A DNA stretch of 64,000 bases, taken from NCBI GenBank assembly GCA_910575795.1, contig CAJTGE010000012.1:1-64000 (forward strand), in the 5' to 3' direction. The DNA comes from Clostridiaceae bacterium (lineage in GTDB: Bacteria > Bacillota > Clostridia > Lachnospirales > Lachnospiraceae). Numbering within the stretch: position 1 is the first letter of the stretch; each line of letters begins with the position of its first letter. The position numbers and the translations under genes were made by a program. The notes under the pieces were generated by a model. That model ran no database searches, had not been told where the DNA came from, and saw nothing but the letters and a program-made list of their open reading frames with translations. Positions 43,655-51,482 of this stretch are shown in pieces.

Positions 43655-44447
43655 GTAGGGAATCGTGAAAGGGCCCCGGCGTCCCGCCCTGGAGCGTCAG
43701 CGTTGCCACATAATCCCCATTTTTATACGCCTTCGCCGCAAACTGCTCCTCTGTCTCTGTCTTCAGCTCCATCCACAGCTCCTCCGCCGCCAGCATAATA
43801 TGCGACAGCATCACGCCGATGCTGAAGTCCCGCATCCCCTTTTCCGCCTTCAGGGAAATGCGCGGTTTCCTCGCAAATACATAGATCCGGTCCGAATACA
43901 CGACAAAACGCCACGGCTGCGCGTTAAAGGCTGACGGGGCCAGGCGGGCCGCTTTCAGCACGGTTTTCATCTGCTCCCCGGCCTCTTCCTTGAATGTGCA
44001 TAAACTGTTTAAAGGGAGGCGCTTTGCCAGGGGGCTTTCCCGGTAAAGCTTTCCCTCCGGGTAGCCGAAGGCGACGAGGATCACACACTTTTTCCCGTTC
44101 TTCACAGGCTGGTCGGGCCGCGAGCCGCCCAGGTAGCACGTTCCCAGGCCCTTGGCCGTCAGATACAGCACGATCTGTTCCATGATATAGCCCGCGTTCC
44201 GCTCATACCCGTCCACGGTCTCCGAATACAGCGCCAGATAGTACGGCGCTTCCACTTTCCACATTCCCCTGATACGGACATGCTTCGCATCCGGCTCCAG
44301 AATCTCCAGCTCGATCCGGATACGGTCATTTAACCTGGACGTCTTCTCAAAAAACGACAGGATCTTACTCTTAAGATGCTCCGGCGCCTCGCGCTTTGTG
44401 TAGTTTCTCACAGACTGCCTGCATCCGATTGCCTCATACAGATTCAT
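43629..44447 (-). CDS. Nitroreductase family protein
   Basis: 272 residues. FMN-binding nitroreductase fold: YEAIGCRQSVRNY at the N-terminus, LYLTAKGLGTCYLGG, and APSAFNAQPWRFVVYSDRIY in the second half. This resembles the TM1586-like group with two nitroreductase halves. The last 15 residues (GPFHDSLLESPCPIC) look non-conserved. It is 46 bp after lrgB and probably co-transcribed with lrgAB. Confidence 0.85.
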   Translation of the reverse strand: MNLYEAIGCRQSVRNYTKREAPEHLKSKILSFFEKTSRLNDRIRIELEILEPDAKHVRIRGMWKVEAPYYLALYSETVDGYERNAGYIMEQIVLYLTAKGLGTCYLGGSRPDQPVKNGKKCVILVAFGYPEGKLYRESPLAKRLPLNSLCTFKEEAGEQMKTVLKAARLAPSAFNAQPWRFVVYSDRIYVFARKPRISLKAEKGMRDFSIGVMLSHIMLAAEELWMELKTETEEQFAAKAYKNGDYVATLTLQGGTPGPFHDSLLESPCPIC

Positions 44448-44493
44448 CCCTCTTCCCCCTTTTTCCTGACATGCGGCATCTCCCTGTCCTTTC

Positions 44494-45186
44494 TCAGATC
44501 AGTCCTGATACAAGCGGTACAACCGCCACGGTCAGAAGTCCCGCCACCGCTATCGCAAGGCTGCTCATGGCGCCCTCAAGCTCTCCCAGCTCCAGGGCCC
44601 TGGCCGTCCCGATCGCATGGGCCGCAGTTCCAAGCGCCAGCCCCTTTGCCATGGGCTCCTCAATCTTACATATCTTAAACAGCCCGTCAGCAATGATATT
44701 CCCCAGTATACCGGTGATGATAATGCTGACGACCGTAATGGTCACAATTCCTCCCGCTTCCTCGCTGATCCCCATCCCGATCGCTGTGGTGATGGACTTG
44801 GGGAGCAGGGTGACATAGTAGTCATGGTTCAGCCCAAACAGCCTTGCCATGACGAAAATGCTCCCGGCGCTTCCCAGCACGCCTGCCAGGATCGATGCCG
44901 CGATGGCAAACGAATAGCGCTTCAGATAGCCGAGCTGGCGGTACAGCGGAATCGCCAGGCACACTGTCGCGGGAGTCAGGAAGTAGCTTAAATAAGCCGC
45001 TCCTCTATTATATTCCTCATAGCTGACATGAAATACCGATAAAAACAGAATCACGAGCACGATCGCCACCAGCAGCGGGTTTAAAAGCGCCAGTCCCGTT
45101 TTCTTTTTCAGCCATACGCCGAACAGATACGCCCCAAGGCTTAACAGCATGCCGGAATAGAGGGACGCATGGATCAACTCGTTCAT
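44494..45186 (-). CDS. LrgB/CidB family membrane protein
   Basis: 230 residues, six or seven membrane segments. Family motif LLPKSITTAIGMGISEEAGG, and LGTAAHAIGTARALELGELEGAMSSLA. LrgB works with LrgA in holin-like control of murein hydrolases or, in newer work, as part of small metabolite transport. Start overlaps lrgA stop (ATGA). Confidence 0.92.
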   Translation of the reverse strand: MNELIHASLYSGMLLSLGAYLFGVWLKKKTGLALLNPLLVAIVLVILFLSVFHVSYEEYNRGAAYLSYFLTPATVCLAIPLYRQLGYLKRYSFAIAASILAGVLGSAGSIFVMARLFGLNHDYYVTLLPKSITTAIGMGISEEAGGIVTITVVSIIITGILGNIIADGLFKICKIEEPMAKGLALGTAAHAIGTARALELGELEGAMSSLAIAVAGLLTVAVVPLVSGLI

Positions 45187-45545
45187 ATGCCCTCCTTTTT
45201 ACGCGGCCTGCGGACAAGCCCCTGCGCCACCTTTGCCGTCAGGATCATCACAAACACCGTGGAGACCGCTGTAATCACCAGCAGCGGAACCAGAATATCG
45301 CGCATCTGCCCCATACTGTTTAACAGCCCGGCCCCGGCCGGAATGAAAGTCAGGGGCATGATATCCAGGAAGAAATCGCCGGCCTCCGAAACCTCCTCCA
45401 CCTTAATAACGCCAAAGCACAGGAAGCCCAAAAGGATAAAAAGGCCGTATACGCCGGCCGGAACCGGCAGCGGAAGAACGTAATTTAAAAATTCCCCTGC
45501 CATGGTGATGCCAAACAGAATGGTCGCCTGTTTCAAATATTTCAT
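45183..45545 (-). CDS. LrgA/CidA family holin-like protein
   Basis: 120 residues from ATG 45545 (AGAGAGGATG upstream). Four membrane segments: QATILFGITMAGEFLNYVLPLPVPAGVYGLFILLG region, DFFLDIMPLTFIPAGAGL, LLVITAVSTVFVMILTAKVA. A longer frame to 45662 runs into the MITE-like element and is not used. Its promoter region is occupied by that element (45576-45772). Confidence 0.92.
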   Translation of the reverse strand: MKYLKQATILFGITMAGEFLNYVLPLPVPAGVYGLFILLGFLCFGVIKVEEVSEAGDFFLDIMPLTFIPAGAGLLNSMGQMRDILVPLLVITAVSTVFVMILTAKVAQGLVRRPRKKEGI

Positions 45546-45575
45546 CCGCTTACATCCTCTCTTACCAAAATATAC

Positions 45576-45772
45576 ATGATATCGGGGCCAAAAGGTCTTT
45601 TGCCCCCTTTGATACCGGATTGCTCCGCACTTTGTGCTCCCGCAATCCTCAAAAACATTCAAAATCCGCCCTGATCGGGCTCCTTTTTCATGTTTTTGGC
45701 GGGTCCCAGGTTCAAAAATCCTTATCCAAGCGGGCTTGCATCGGATTTTAGACCTTTTGACCCGAGTATCAT
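45576..45772. mobile_element. 197-bp MITE-like element upstream of lrgA
   Basis: Terminal inverted repeats ATGATATCGGGGCCAAAAGG (45576) and, reversed, ATGATACTCGGGTCAAAAGG at 45772, differing at a few positions. The interior is non-coding with short hairpins (GCCCTGATCGGGC, CCGCC/GGCGG, AAAACAT/ATGTTTT). No target duplication is clear. It ends 30 bp before the lrgA start. Confidence 0.6.
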
Positions 45773-45841
45773 ATTAATTCATTTTATCACTCCCCCTTTT
45801 ATCGGACAATATAAAAATCATCTTAAATTCATTAATTTTTA

Positions 45842-45870
45842 TTGAATATTTTGCCCGTTCCGTATATACT
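45842..45870 (+). promoter_or_regulatory. Promoter of the GNAT gene
   Basis: -35 TTGAAT (45842-45847), 17-bp spacer, -10 TATACT (45865-45870), followed by AAAGGAGG before the GTG start. Confidence 0.7.
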
Positions 45871-45912
45871 GGTTACCATTCATGACGAATGCGTCCAAAG
45901 GAGGATTGTTTG

Positions 45913-46746
45913 GTGAAGCTGATTAAAACCGCCGCCCTGACAGCGGCCCATAAGCGCGATCTGGGCAGGCTGGAGGATGCCTGTAAAAACGGGGCGGACG
46001 CCCCTGTCCGCTTTCCCCTTGAGGATGCGGATCTCACATTCCTGCTCTATGAAACAACCCCGCCCGCCCGGCTTGCCGCCGCGCTTTTTCTTATTATGCC
46101 CCAAATCCCGGATTCTAACGACGCGGCCGAATGCATTGCCTATACCCATCCCGCGCTTCGCAGGAGGGGATACTTCTCGCGTTTATTTGAGGCGGCCGAA
46201 ACGGAGATCGCAGAAACGGATCTTCTGTTTCCCGTGTGCCGGGGCGGCAGGGGGACTCTCAAAGCCTTAGAGGCCCTGGGCGCTGAATTTTCCCATGCCG
46301 AATACCGGATGGATCTCTCCCTGCCCGGGCGCGGTCCCCTTTCCGGCGGCGGCCTTTTTGCCGTGTCCCGGCCTCAGGCCGCCGCCGGCCTTCAAGCCTC
46401 GCCCCCGCCTCAGAGCCGGAACCGCGACGCCCCCCTTATCTGCGCGGTCACCCAGGAGGCAACGGACGTCTTTTCCTACTCCTTTTCTCTTGGAAACGGC
46501 GAGGACGCCGCCTGCCATACCATACGCTATGGGACGTCTGCCTGCCTCTACGGCTTATCCGTCCGGCCCGCCCTGCGCCGCAGGGGGATCGGAAGCCGGG
46601 CCCTCTCCCATGTCCTGGCATTTCTCGCCCGGGAAGGCGTGCGCCTCGTCTTCCTCCACGTTTCCGGCGATAACCTGCCGGCCGTATCGCTGTATAAAAA
46701 AGCAGGGTTCCGTATCGCCGAAACCCTGTCCTACTATCTCTATTGA
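45913..46746 (+). CDS. Tandem GNAT-domain N-acetyltransferase
   Basis: 277 residues from the GTG at 45913, which sits 8 nt after GGAGG; the ATG at 45889 lies before that site. Two GNAT-like halves: the first has AYTHPALRRRGYFSRLFEA, the second LSVRPALRRRGIGSRALSHVL and DNLPAVSLYKKAGFRIAET. Both contain the R/Q-x-x-G-x-G/A type acetyl-CoA pattern, the second more complete. A Pro-rich linker separates them (about 145-180). Substrate unknown. Confidence 0.85.
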   Translation: MKLIKTAALTAAHKRDLGRLEDACKNGADAPVRFPLEDADLTFLLYETTPPARLAAALFLIMPQIPDSNDAAECIAYTHPALRRRGYFSRLFEAAETEIAETDLLFPVCRGGRGTLKALEALGAEFSHAEYRMDLSLPGRGPLSGGGLFAVSRPQAAAGLQASPPPQSRNRDAPLICAVTQEATDVFSYSFSLGNGEDAACHTIRYGTSACLYGLSVRPALRRRGIGSRALSHVLAFLAREGVRLVFLHVSGDNLPAVSLYKKAGFRIAETLSYYLY

Positions 46747-46823
46747 AACGCTGTAACGGTTCCGAGCGCCTCTCAACCGCTACAAAACGCCGCCGCTGTC
46801 CGCAATCGCCCGCCGCCTGAACG

Positions 46824-47540
46824 CTAAGTATTATCCACAACAAAGCCCTTATCCTCAATCCGGCGGCGGATATCCAGCATCCTCCAGTCCGTTCCTGCTA
46901 TGATCTCCGCGCATTCCTTGAGCTGCGCGCCGATCTCGGCGGCGTCAAATTCATCAAGCTGCTTTTTATATTTCAACTGATGGTCAAGGCTGGCCCAGAA
47001 ATCCATGGCAATGGTCCGGATCTGCACCTCCACCCGCATCATCTTTTTGCAGTTTGAGAAAAACACCGGCACCTCCACAATCATGTGATAGCTGCGGTAC
47101 CCGTTTTCCTTCGGGCTGCGGATATAATCCTTAATGGCGATCACCTTGATGTCATCCTGCCGGGCCAGCATCCGGCTGATCTCATAGATGTCGTCAATAA
47201 AGGAACATATCACGCGGATCCCCGCGATATCGTCCAGATGCTGCGTCATGGATTCCACCGTCACGGGAAGGCCGCGCCTGTGCAGCTTATCGATAATGCT
47301 TTGCGGCCGCTTCACCCTTGACTTGATCATCTCAATCGGATTTCTGGACTTCTTTACGGAAAGCTCGTCATTCAAAACCTCCAGCTTTGTCTTCACTTCC
47401 CGTATGGCGCAGGTATACTGCATCAGGCTCTCCTTAAGCTGCTGAGCCATCCCCATCAGGCTCTCAGGAATCTCAATTTCCTTTGGGGCATTCAGCGCAA
47501 AATGGCTGATCTCGCTGCTCGGATTCAAATTCGTGTTCAT
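46824..47540 (-). CDS. Small alarmone synthetase (GTP pyrophosphokinase, RelQ/YjbM type)
   Basis: 238 residues. RelA/SpoT synthetase domain only: RVKRPQSIIDKLHRRG, DIAGIRVICSFIDDIYEI, VIAIKDYIRSPKENGYRSYHMIVEVPV, VEVQIRTIAMDFWASLDHQLKYK. No hydrolase, TGS or ACT domain. It makes (p)ppGpp in the cytosol. An ATG at 47540 follows a GGGG site; a GTG three codons earlier is possible. Own promoter at 47581-47609. Confidence 0.95.
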   Translation of the reverse strand: MNTNLNPSSEISHFALNAPKEIEIPESLMGMAQQLKESLMQYTCAIREVKTKLEVLNDELSVKKSRNPIEMIKSRVKRPQSIIDKLHRRGLPVTVESMTQHLDDIAGIRVICSFIDDIYEISRMLARQDDIKVIAIKDYIRSPKENGYRSYHMIVEVPVFFSNCKKMMRVEVQIRTIAMDFWASLDHQLKYKKQLDEFDAAEIGAQLKECAEIIAGTDWRMLDIRRRIEDKGFVVDNT

Positions 47541-47580
47541 CAAAAGCACCCCATTTTTTCTTTCGGTTTAATCTGCTTTT

Positions 47581-47609
47581 ATTATACATGAGACGCCGCT
47601 TTGACACAA
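47581..47609 (-). promoter_or_regulatory. Promoter of the small alarmone synthetase gene
   Basis: Minus strand: -35 TTGTGT (47604-47609), 17-bp spacer, -10 TATAAT (47581-47586). Confidence 0.7.
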
Positions 47610-47643
47610 CTAAAGAATCCATTAAATTTGTATCGGCCGGATG

Positions 47644-48471
47644 CTAAACCCGCTCCGCCGCATCTACCGCCTGCGCAAGCCACGGGGCTTCTATATATTC
47701 CACGGCGCCCTGATCCACGGCGTCCGCAATCTTCGGGTCAATGGGTATTTTCGCCAGCACGGGAATCCCGTACTCCTTCGCCGTCTCCTCCACCCGGCTC
47801 TCCCCGAATACGGAGATCCGCTTTTTGCAGTCCGGACATTCCAGGTAGCTCATATTTTCAACCAGACCGAGAATCGGGATGTCCATCTTTCTGGCCATAT
47901 TGACCGCCTTGGCCACGATCATGGAAACCAGCTCCTGTGGGGAGGTCACGATGATAATGCCGTTCAGCGGAAGGGACTGGAATACGGTCAGCGGCACGTC
48001 TCCCGTCCCGGGAGGCATATCCACGAGCATATAATCAATATCCTTCCAGAGCGCCTCGCTCCAGAACTGCTTGATCACCCCGCCCACAATCGGGCCGCGC
48101 CAGATCACGGGATCCGTTTCGTGATCCAGAATCAGGTTGGAGGAGAGCGCCTGTATTCCCGTCGCGCTCTCCGCCGGCAGCATGAGCTGATCATCGGTCA
48201 CATGCACTGTCCCATGCAGGCCGAATGCCTTGGGGATCGACGGCCCTGTGATATCCGCGTCCAGAATCCCCACCCTGTGGCCCCGCGCCCGCAGCCCGCA
48301 GGCAGTCAGGGAGGTGACAAGCGATTTGCCCACGCCCCCCTTGCCGCTGACCACGCCGATGACCTTTTTCACCGAGCTCTGAGGATGTAACGGCTCCAGA
48401 AAACTCTGCGCCGTGCGCTGCGAACAGTTCTCGCTGCAGCTTTCACAATTATGATTGCAACTTTCACTCAT
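47644..48471 (-). CDS. Mrp/NBP35-type Fe-S carrier ATPase
   Basis: 275 residues from ATG 48471 (AAAGGAAAA upstream). Cys-rich N-terminus CNHNCESCSENC, deviant Walker A VVSGKGGVGKSLVT, DADITGPSIP, and a C-terminal CPDCKK pair (CxxC) for a bridging Fe-S cluster. It is thought to deliver Fe-S clusters to apo-proteins. Next to folT but separated by 43 bp. Confidence 0.93.
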   Translation of the reverse strand: MSESCNHNCESCSENCSQRTAQSFLEPLHPQSSVKKVIGVVSGKGGVGKSLVTSLTACGLRARGHRVGILDADITGPSIPKAFGLHGTVHVTDDQLMLPAESATGIQALSSNLILDHETDPVIWRGPIVGGVIKQFWSEALWKDIDYMLVDMPPGTGDVPLTVFQSLPLNGIIIVTSPQELVSMIVAKAVNMARKMDIPILGLVENMSYLECPDCKKRISVFGESRVEETAKEYGIPVLAKIPIDPKIADAVDQGAVEYIEAPWLAQAVDAAERV

Positions 48472-48514
48472 TTTTACATTTTCCTTTCTGCATATATGGA
48501 AGTTTGACGGCGCG

Positions 48515-49105
48515 TCACCTGCGGACCGCGGCCCGGCAGCTCTTTCCTTCCTTCCGGCCCCGGATCGTCCGCACAAGGCCGATCGCCTCCAGACGGCTCA
48601 CGATCAGGTACACAATCATGGAGTCCACCGGCCATTTAATCAGGTTCTTGACTGCCCGCACCGGTAAAAGCGCGAGAAACGCCTTGCCCGAGGTCAGGCT
48701 GAGCCACAGCGTCGTGAGGCCCATATTGACGATCAGCACGATCGCCAGATGCACGGCGAGCACACGTGCAAACGACAGCGGCCTCTTGTAGAGGAAGGTT
48801 CCGTAAATGACGCCGGCCAGGGCGGCGTTAAACGTATATCCCGGAAAATACGGGCCTGTGGGCTTGGCCACAAACTTGACGATATCCAGGATTGCCCCGT
48901 ACACACCGCCTAACACCGGGCCGAATAAATAATAGACAAACTGGTTTACCACGCTCCCAAAGCCGATCTTTAAATACGGCCCGGCCTCGATGGTAAAATA
49001 CCCCAGAACGACGGAAATTGCCATGAACATGGCCGCCGCGGTAACGGCCCTTATGTTTTTCAGTTCACGGTAGGAATCCCTGTAAATGGCTGCAAACTTC
49101 TTCAT
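48515..49105 (-). CDS. folT: Folate ECF transporter S component
   Basis: 196 residues from ATG 49105 (AAGGAGG at ideal distance). Six membrane segments; FolT-like pieces VTAAAMFMAISVVLGYFTIEAGPYLKIGF and GPYFPGYTFNAALAGVIYG. It binds folate and needs the shared ECF A/A'/T module, which is not in this window. Assignment to folate is supported by the tetrahydrofolate riboswitch directly upstream (49171-49305). Confidence 0.92.
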   Translation of the reverse strand: MKKFAAIYRDSYRELKNIRAVTAAAMFMAISVVLGYFTIEAGPYLKIGFGSVVNQFVYYLFGPVLGGVYGAILDIVKFVAKPTGPYFPGYTFNAALAGVIYGTFLYKRPLSFARVLAVHLAIVLIVNMGLTTLWLSLTSGKAFLALLPVRAVKNLIKWPVDSMIVYLIVSRLEAIGLVRTIRGRKEGKSCRAAVRR

Positions 49106-49170
49106 AAAAAAATACCTCCTTTTCATGCAGGCCTCTCGATCTACATCAGAAGATATTTCCTATCCACGAT

Positions 49171-49305
49171 GCAGCGGGATGCGGGGTACAGACCGCGGAA
49201 TATACCGCGGTTTCGCCCTTCTCCCGGCCGCAAACCGCGTCTACCCTTCGTCCGGCTGGCAACTCCCCGTCCAGCCGGCACTTAACGCCTGTATCCCTAC
49301 TCTGC
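49171..49305 (-). ncRNA. Tetrahydrofolate (THF) riboswitch
   Basis: Reading on the minus strand: GCAGAGTAGGGATACAGG, the highly conserved GCGTTAAGTG, a GC-rich stem GCCGGCTGG/CCAGCCGG capped around GGGGAGTTG, then CGAAG, CGCGGT and finally CCGCATCCCGCTGC. The order and the conserved GTTAAGTG and GCATCC elements fit the folE/folT-associated THF riboswitch, with one extended internal hairpin. It lies about 65 nt before folT. Confidence 0.85.
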
Positions 49306-49318
49306 GTTTCTCTGATTG

Positions 49319-49885
49319 TCATGTTTTGCGTGACTTTTTTTTTCGCATGTCCAGTATACCATATCTTTTGTATTTTTCAACCAAAATATGTACACAGACC
49401 GCGATCACCGCGCCCAGAAGCATCCCGCACAGCACGTCCGTCGGAAAATGGACGAACAGATACATCCTGGAAAAGGCGATGCATGCGGCCAGGGCAAGCA
49501 TAACGATTCCAAAGGGCCTGTGGTAAAGAAACACGCTGACCGCTGTCTCAAACGCCGCCAGCGTATGGCCGGAGGGAAGCGAGTAATCCGCCGGGCTCGC
49601 GACCAGCAGCGCAACCGTCCCGTCCAGCCAGCAGGGGCGGCTGCGCATCACCGCATTCTTAAGGAACAGATTGCCAATCAAAAAGCCGCACAGGAGCGAG
49701 AGGAGAACTGAAATCCCAACCCGTCTCGTCCGTTTCGGGACGATCAGCAAAAGCCCTGTCACGATAAACAGCCACCCGCCGTTTCCCAGAAAGGAAACCC
49801 GCTCCATGAACCAGTCCAGAAAAGGCGCGCGCAGCTCCTGGATACGGTGCAGAAGAAAAAATTCCGCTTCATAAAGCCCCTGCAT
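49319..49885 (-). CDS. PAP2 family phosphatase
   Basis: 188 residues, about six membrane segments. PAP2 motifs: K..RSRPCW (motif 1 region), SLPSGHTLAAF (motif 2) and RMYLFVHFPTDVLCG (motif 3). Likely an undecaprenyl-diphosphate or other lipid phosphatase at the membrane. 4 bp before it on the same strand lies the thioesterase gene. Confidence 0.9.
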   Translation of the reverse strand: MQGLYEAEFFLLHRIQELRAPFLDWFMERVSFLGNGGWLFIVTGLLLIVPKRTRRVGISVLLSLLCGFLIGNLFLKNAVMRSRPCWLDGTVALLVASPADYSLPSGHTLAAFETAVSVFLYHRPFGIVMLALAACIAFSRMYLFVHFPTDVLCGMLLGAVIAVCVHILVEKYKRYGILDMRKKKSRKT

Positions 49886-49888
49886 CCG

Positions 49889-50323
49889 TCAGCCTTCCTC
49901 CCCGTTTTCCCCTGTATACTCGCGGAACGCCTTGTCCATCTCAAGGTAATTGCGCTTTAAGGAAACGGGCTTTCCGTCCCGGTTCAGAAAGCAGTGGCGG
50001 CTCTCTCCCACGCAGCGCACCATGTCCGTCTCCTTGTCGATCACCGTGTATTCAAGCGTCATCCGGATCCCGTTATACTCTTTTAAATGAACCAGAATCT
50101 GGACCGTCTCCCCGAACCGCGCCATGCTCTTGTACTCGCTGTGGACCGAGAGAACCGGGCATATAATCCCCTGCTTCTCCATCTGCGCGTACCCCATCCC
50201 CATCTGATCCATCATATCCACCCTGGCCTCCTCAAACCAGTGCAGATAATTCGCGTGGTGGATGATTCCCATCTGATCCGTCTCATAATACTGCGTCTTG
50301 TGCTCATATACCCTTAACTTCAT
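49889..50323 (-). CDS. YbgC/FadM-like acyl-CoA thioesterase (hotdog fold)
   Basis: 144 residues from ATG 50323 (AAAGGAG upstream). 4HBT pattern: VYEHKTQYYETDQMGIIHHANYLHWFEEAR, with the Asp in the Y-E-T-D motif and His-His close by; later SEYKSMARFGETVQI. Hydrolyses acyl-CoA. Probably co-transcribed with the PAP2 gene; substrate not predictable. Confidence 0.92.
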   Translation of the reverse strand: MKLRVYEHKTQYYETDQMGIIHHANYLHWFEEARVDMMDQMGMGYAQMEKQGIICPVLSVHSEYKSMARFGETVQILVHLKEYNGIRMTLEYTVIDKETDMVRCVGESRHCFLNRDGKPVSLKRNYLEMDKAFREYTGENGEEG

Positions 50324-50340
50324 ATCAACGCTCCTTTTGC

Positions 50341-50414
50341 TGAAAGGAGAGTATCGCCCCCTGTGCAATACTCTCCTCCTTTCGTAACTGCAGGAGCTAT
50401 ACTCCCGCAGTTCC
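50341..50414 (-). terminator. Two hairpins between ptsH and the thioesterase gene
   Basis: On the minus strand first AACTGCGGGAG/CTCCTGCAGTT (50384-50414), then AGGAGAGTAT/ATACTCTCCTTT (50343-50381). The second ends in a modest T-run, so it probably ends the ptsH transcript, although readthrough to the thioesterase is possible. Confidence 0.6.
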
Positions 50415-50486
50415 TTACCTTTCACTTCCCGTACACATCCCGGCGCGCCCCGCTCCGGGGCCTGCCTTTTTCGGCGCAGGCAGGGC

Positions 50487-50753
50487 TCAGCCCTCTCCCA
50501 GCCCGCTCTCGATCGCCTCTGAAATCGTCTTAAGCGCCTCCGCCTCATCCGGGCCGTCGCAGATAAGCTCAATCTCCGTACCGCACTTGATCCCCGCGGC
50601 CATCACGTTTAAAACGCTTTTTGCCTTGATCTCCTTCTCCCCGCACTCGATCGTGATGTTGCTCTTAAATTTCATCGCGGTCTGGGATAATACTCCCGCC
50701 GGCCTCAGATGAAGCCCGGACGGGTTTACTACCGTTAATTTTTTCGATAACAT
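50487..50753 (-). CDS. ptsH: HPr, phosphocarrier protein of the PTS
   Basis: 88 residues. Catalytic His in NPSGLHLRPAGVLSQ (about residue 15) and regulatory Ser in KSVLNVMAAG (about residue 46), so both EI-dependent and HPr-kinase phosphorylation sites are present. GGGAGGAGAG precedes the ATG. No ptsI adjacent; directly downstream of the toxin-antitoxin pair (21 bp). Confidence 0.95.
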   Translation of the reverse strand: MLSKKLTVVNPSGLHLRPAGVLSQTAMKFKSNITIECGEKEIKAKSVLNVMAAGIKCGTEIELICDGPDEAEALKTISEAIESGLGEG

Positions 50754-50774
50754 CGTTCTCTTCTCTCCTCCCTT

Positions 50775-51008
50775 TTATGCAGCACTGCTGTAATTTACAA
50801 TAGAAATTTCCTGTGTAAATTGTTTCGCCTGCTCTGTGATCTGCTCCAGCCTCTTAATCACATCGCCTGTATAGATAATTTCATTGCATTCCGTACATTT
50901 ATAACAAGGGACATTCCGCACAATCAACAGACAGTTTCCCAAATCTGTAACACTTGTTGTATATCCCTTGTCTGCTCTCGCCCCGCATTCCATACATACC
51001 ATCATCAT
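50775..51008 (-). CDS. MqsA-like antitoxin with YgiT zinc finger
   Basis: 77 residues. Zinc finger CMECG...CYKCTEC (residues 5-41) as in the YgiT/MqsA N-terminus. The C-terminal HTH domain of full-length MqsA is missing, so autorepression by this protein is uncertain. Overlaps the toxin stop by 4 bp (ATGA). A/T-rich compared with neighbours. Confidence 0.85.
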   Translation of the reverse strand: MMMVCMECGARADKGYTTSVTDLGNCLLIVRNVPCYKCTECNEIIYTGDVIKRLEQITEQAKQFTQEISIVNYSSAA

Positions 51009-51319
51009 CTCCCCCTTCTTACCTTAAAATCACTTTCCCATCGATCTGGATCAGGAAAATATGCTGTTATTAAATATATGAAATCCGTATCACAGCTTAC
51101 AACTATATGAATATGTTGTGATTTCACAGAAAAACCCAAGAGCAGACAACTTGGTAATGGTTTATCATCTTCATACTGTTTGATAATCTCACCTGTATGG
51201 ATACCGTTTACAATACCATCAATACTTATCATCCGCTCATATAAGCGGATTCTGGCATGCTCTGTTATCGCTATATTTTCAGGCTTATTTAACGCTTTTA
51301 GCTGTTCTATCGTCACCAT
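51005..51319 (-). CDS. DUF4258 family toxin (MqsR-like)
   Basis: 104 residues. DUF4258 pattern: ITEHARIRLYERMISIDGIVNGI and the later HIVVSCDTDFIYLITAYFPDPDRWESDF. These are RelE/MqsR-fold RNase candidates. Order toxin first, antitoxin second is as in mqsRA. Base composition is low in GC, so horizontal gain is likely. The 163 bp between it and metH (51320-51482) contain no gene. Confidence 0.85.
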   Translation of the reverse strand: MVTIEQLKALNKPENIAITEHARIRLYERMISIDGIVNGIHTGEIIKQYEDDKPLPSCLLLGFSVKSQHIHIVVSCDTDFIYLITAYFPDPDRWESDFKVRRGR

Positions 51320-51482
51320 TTCGCACCGGCTTTTCGATTGATAATTTTATTATATCAAATTTTTCCGTAAATTCAAGCCATATATGCCTATTGTCCATGT
51401 TATTCCAGAAAGCAGCCGACATAATGCAGACGGGGAAACGCCGTAAGAAGGAGCAGAGGCGGGTCCATGCCGCCTGAAACAT

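Noticed and set aside
45576-45772. tRNA gene suggested by a GGTTCAAAAATCC string
   Set aside because: No cloverleaf could be folded around it; it belongs to the MITE-like interior.
46747-46823. Terminator between the GNAT gene and the alarmone synthetase gene
   Set aside because: A TGTAACGGTT/AACCGCTACA stem exists, but with no T-run on either strand, so it was not called a terminator.
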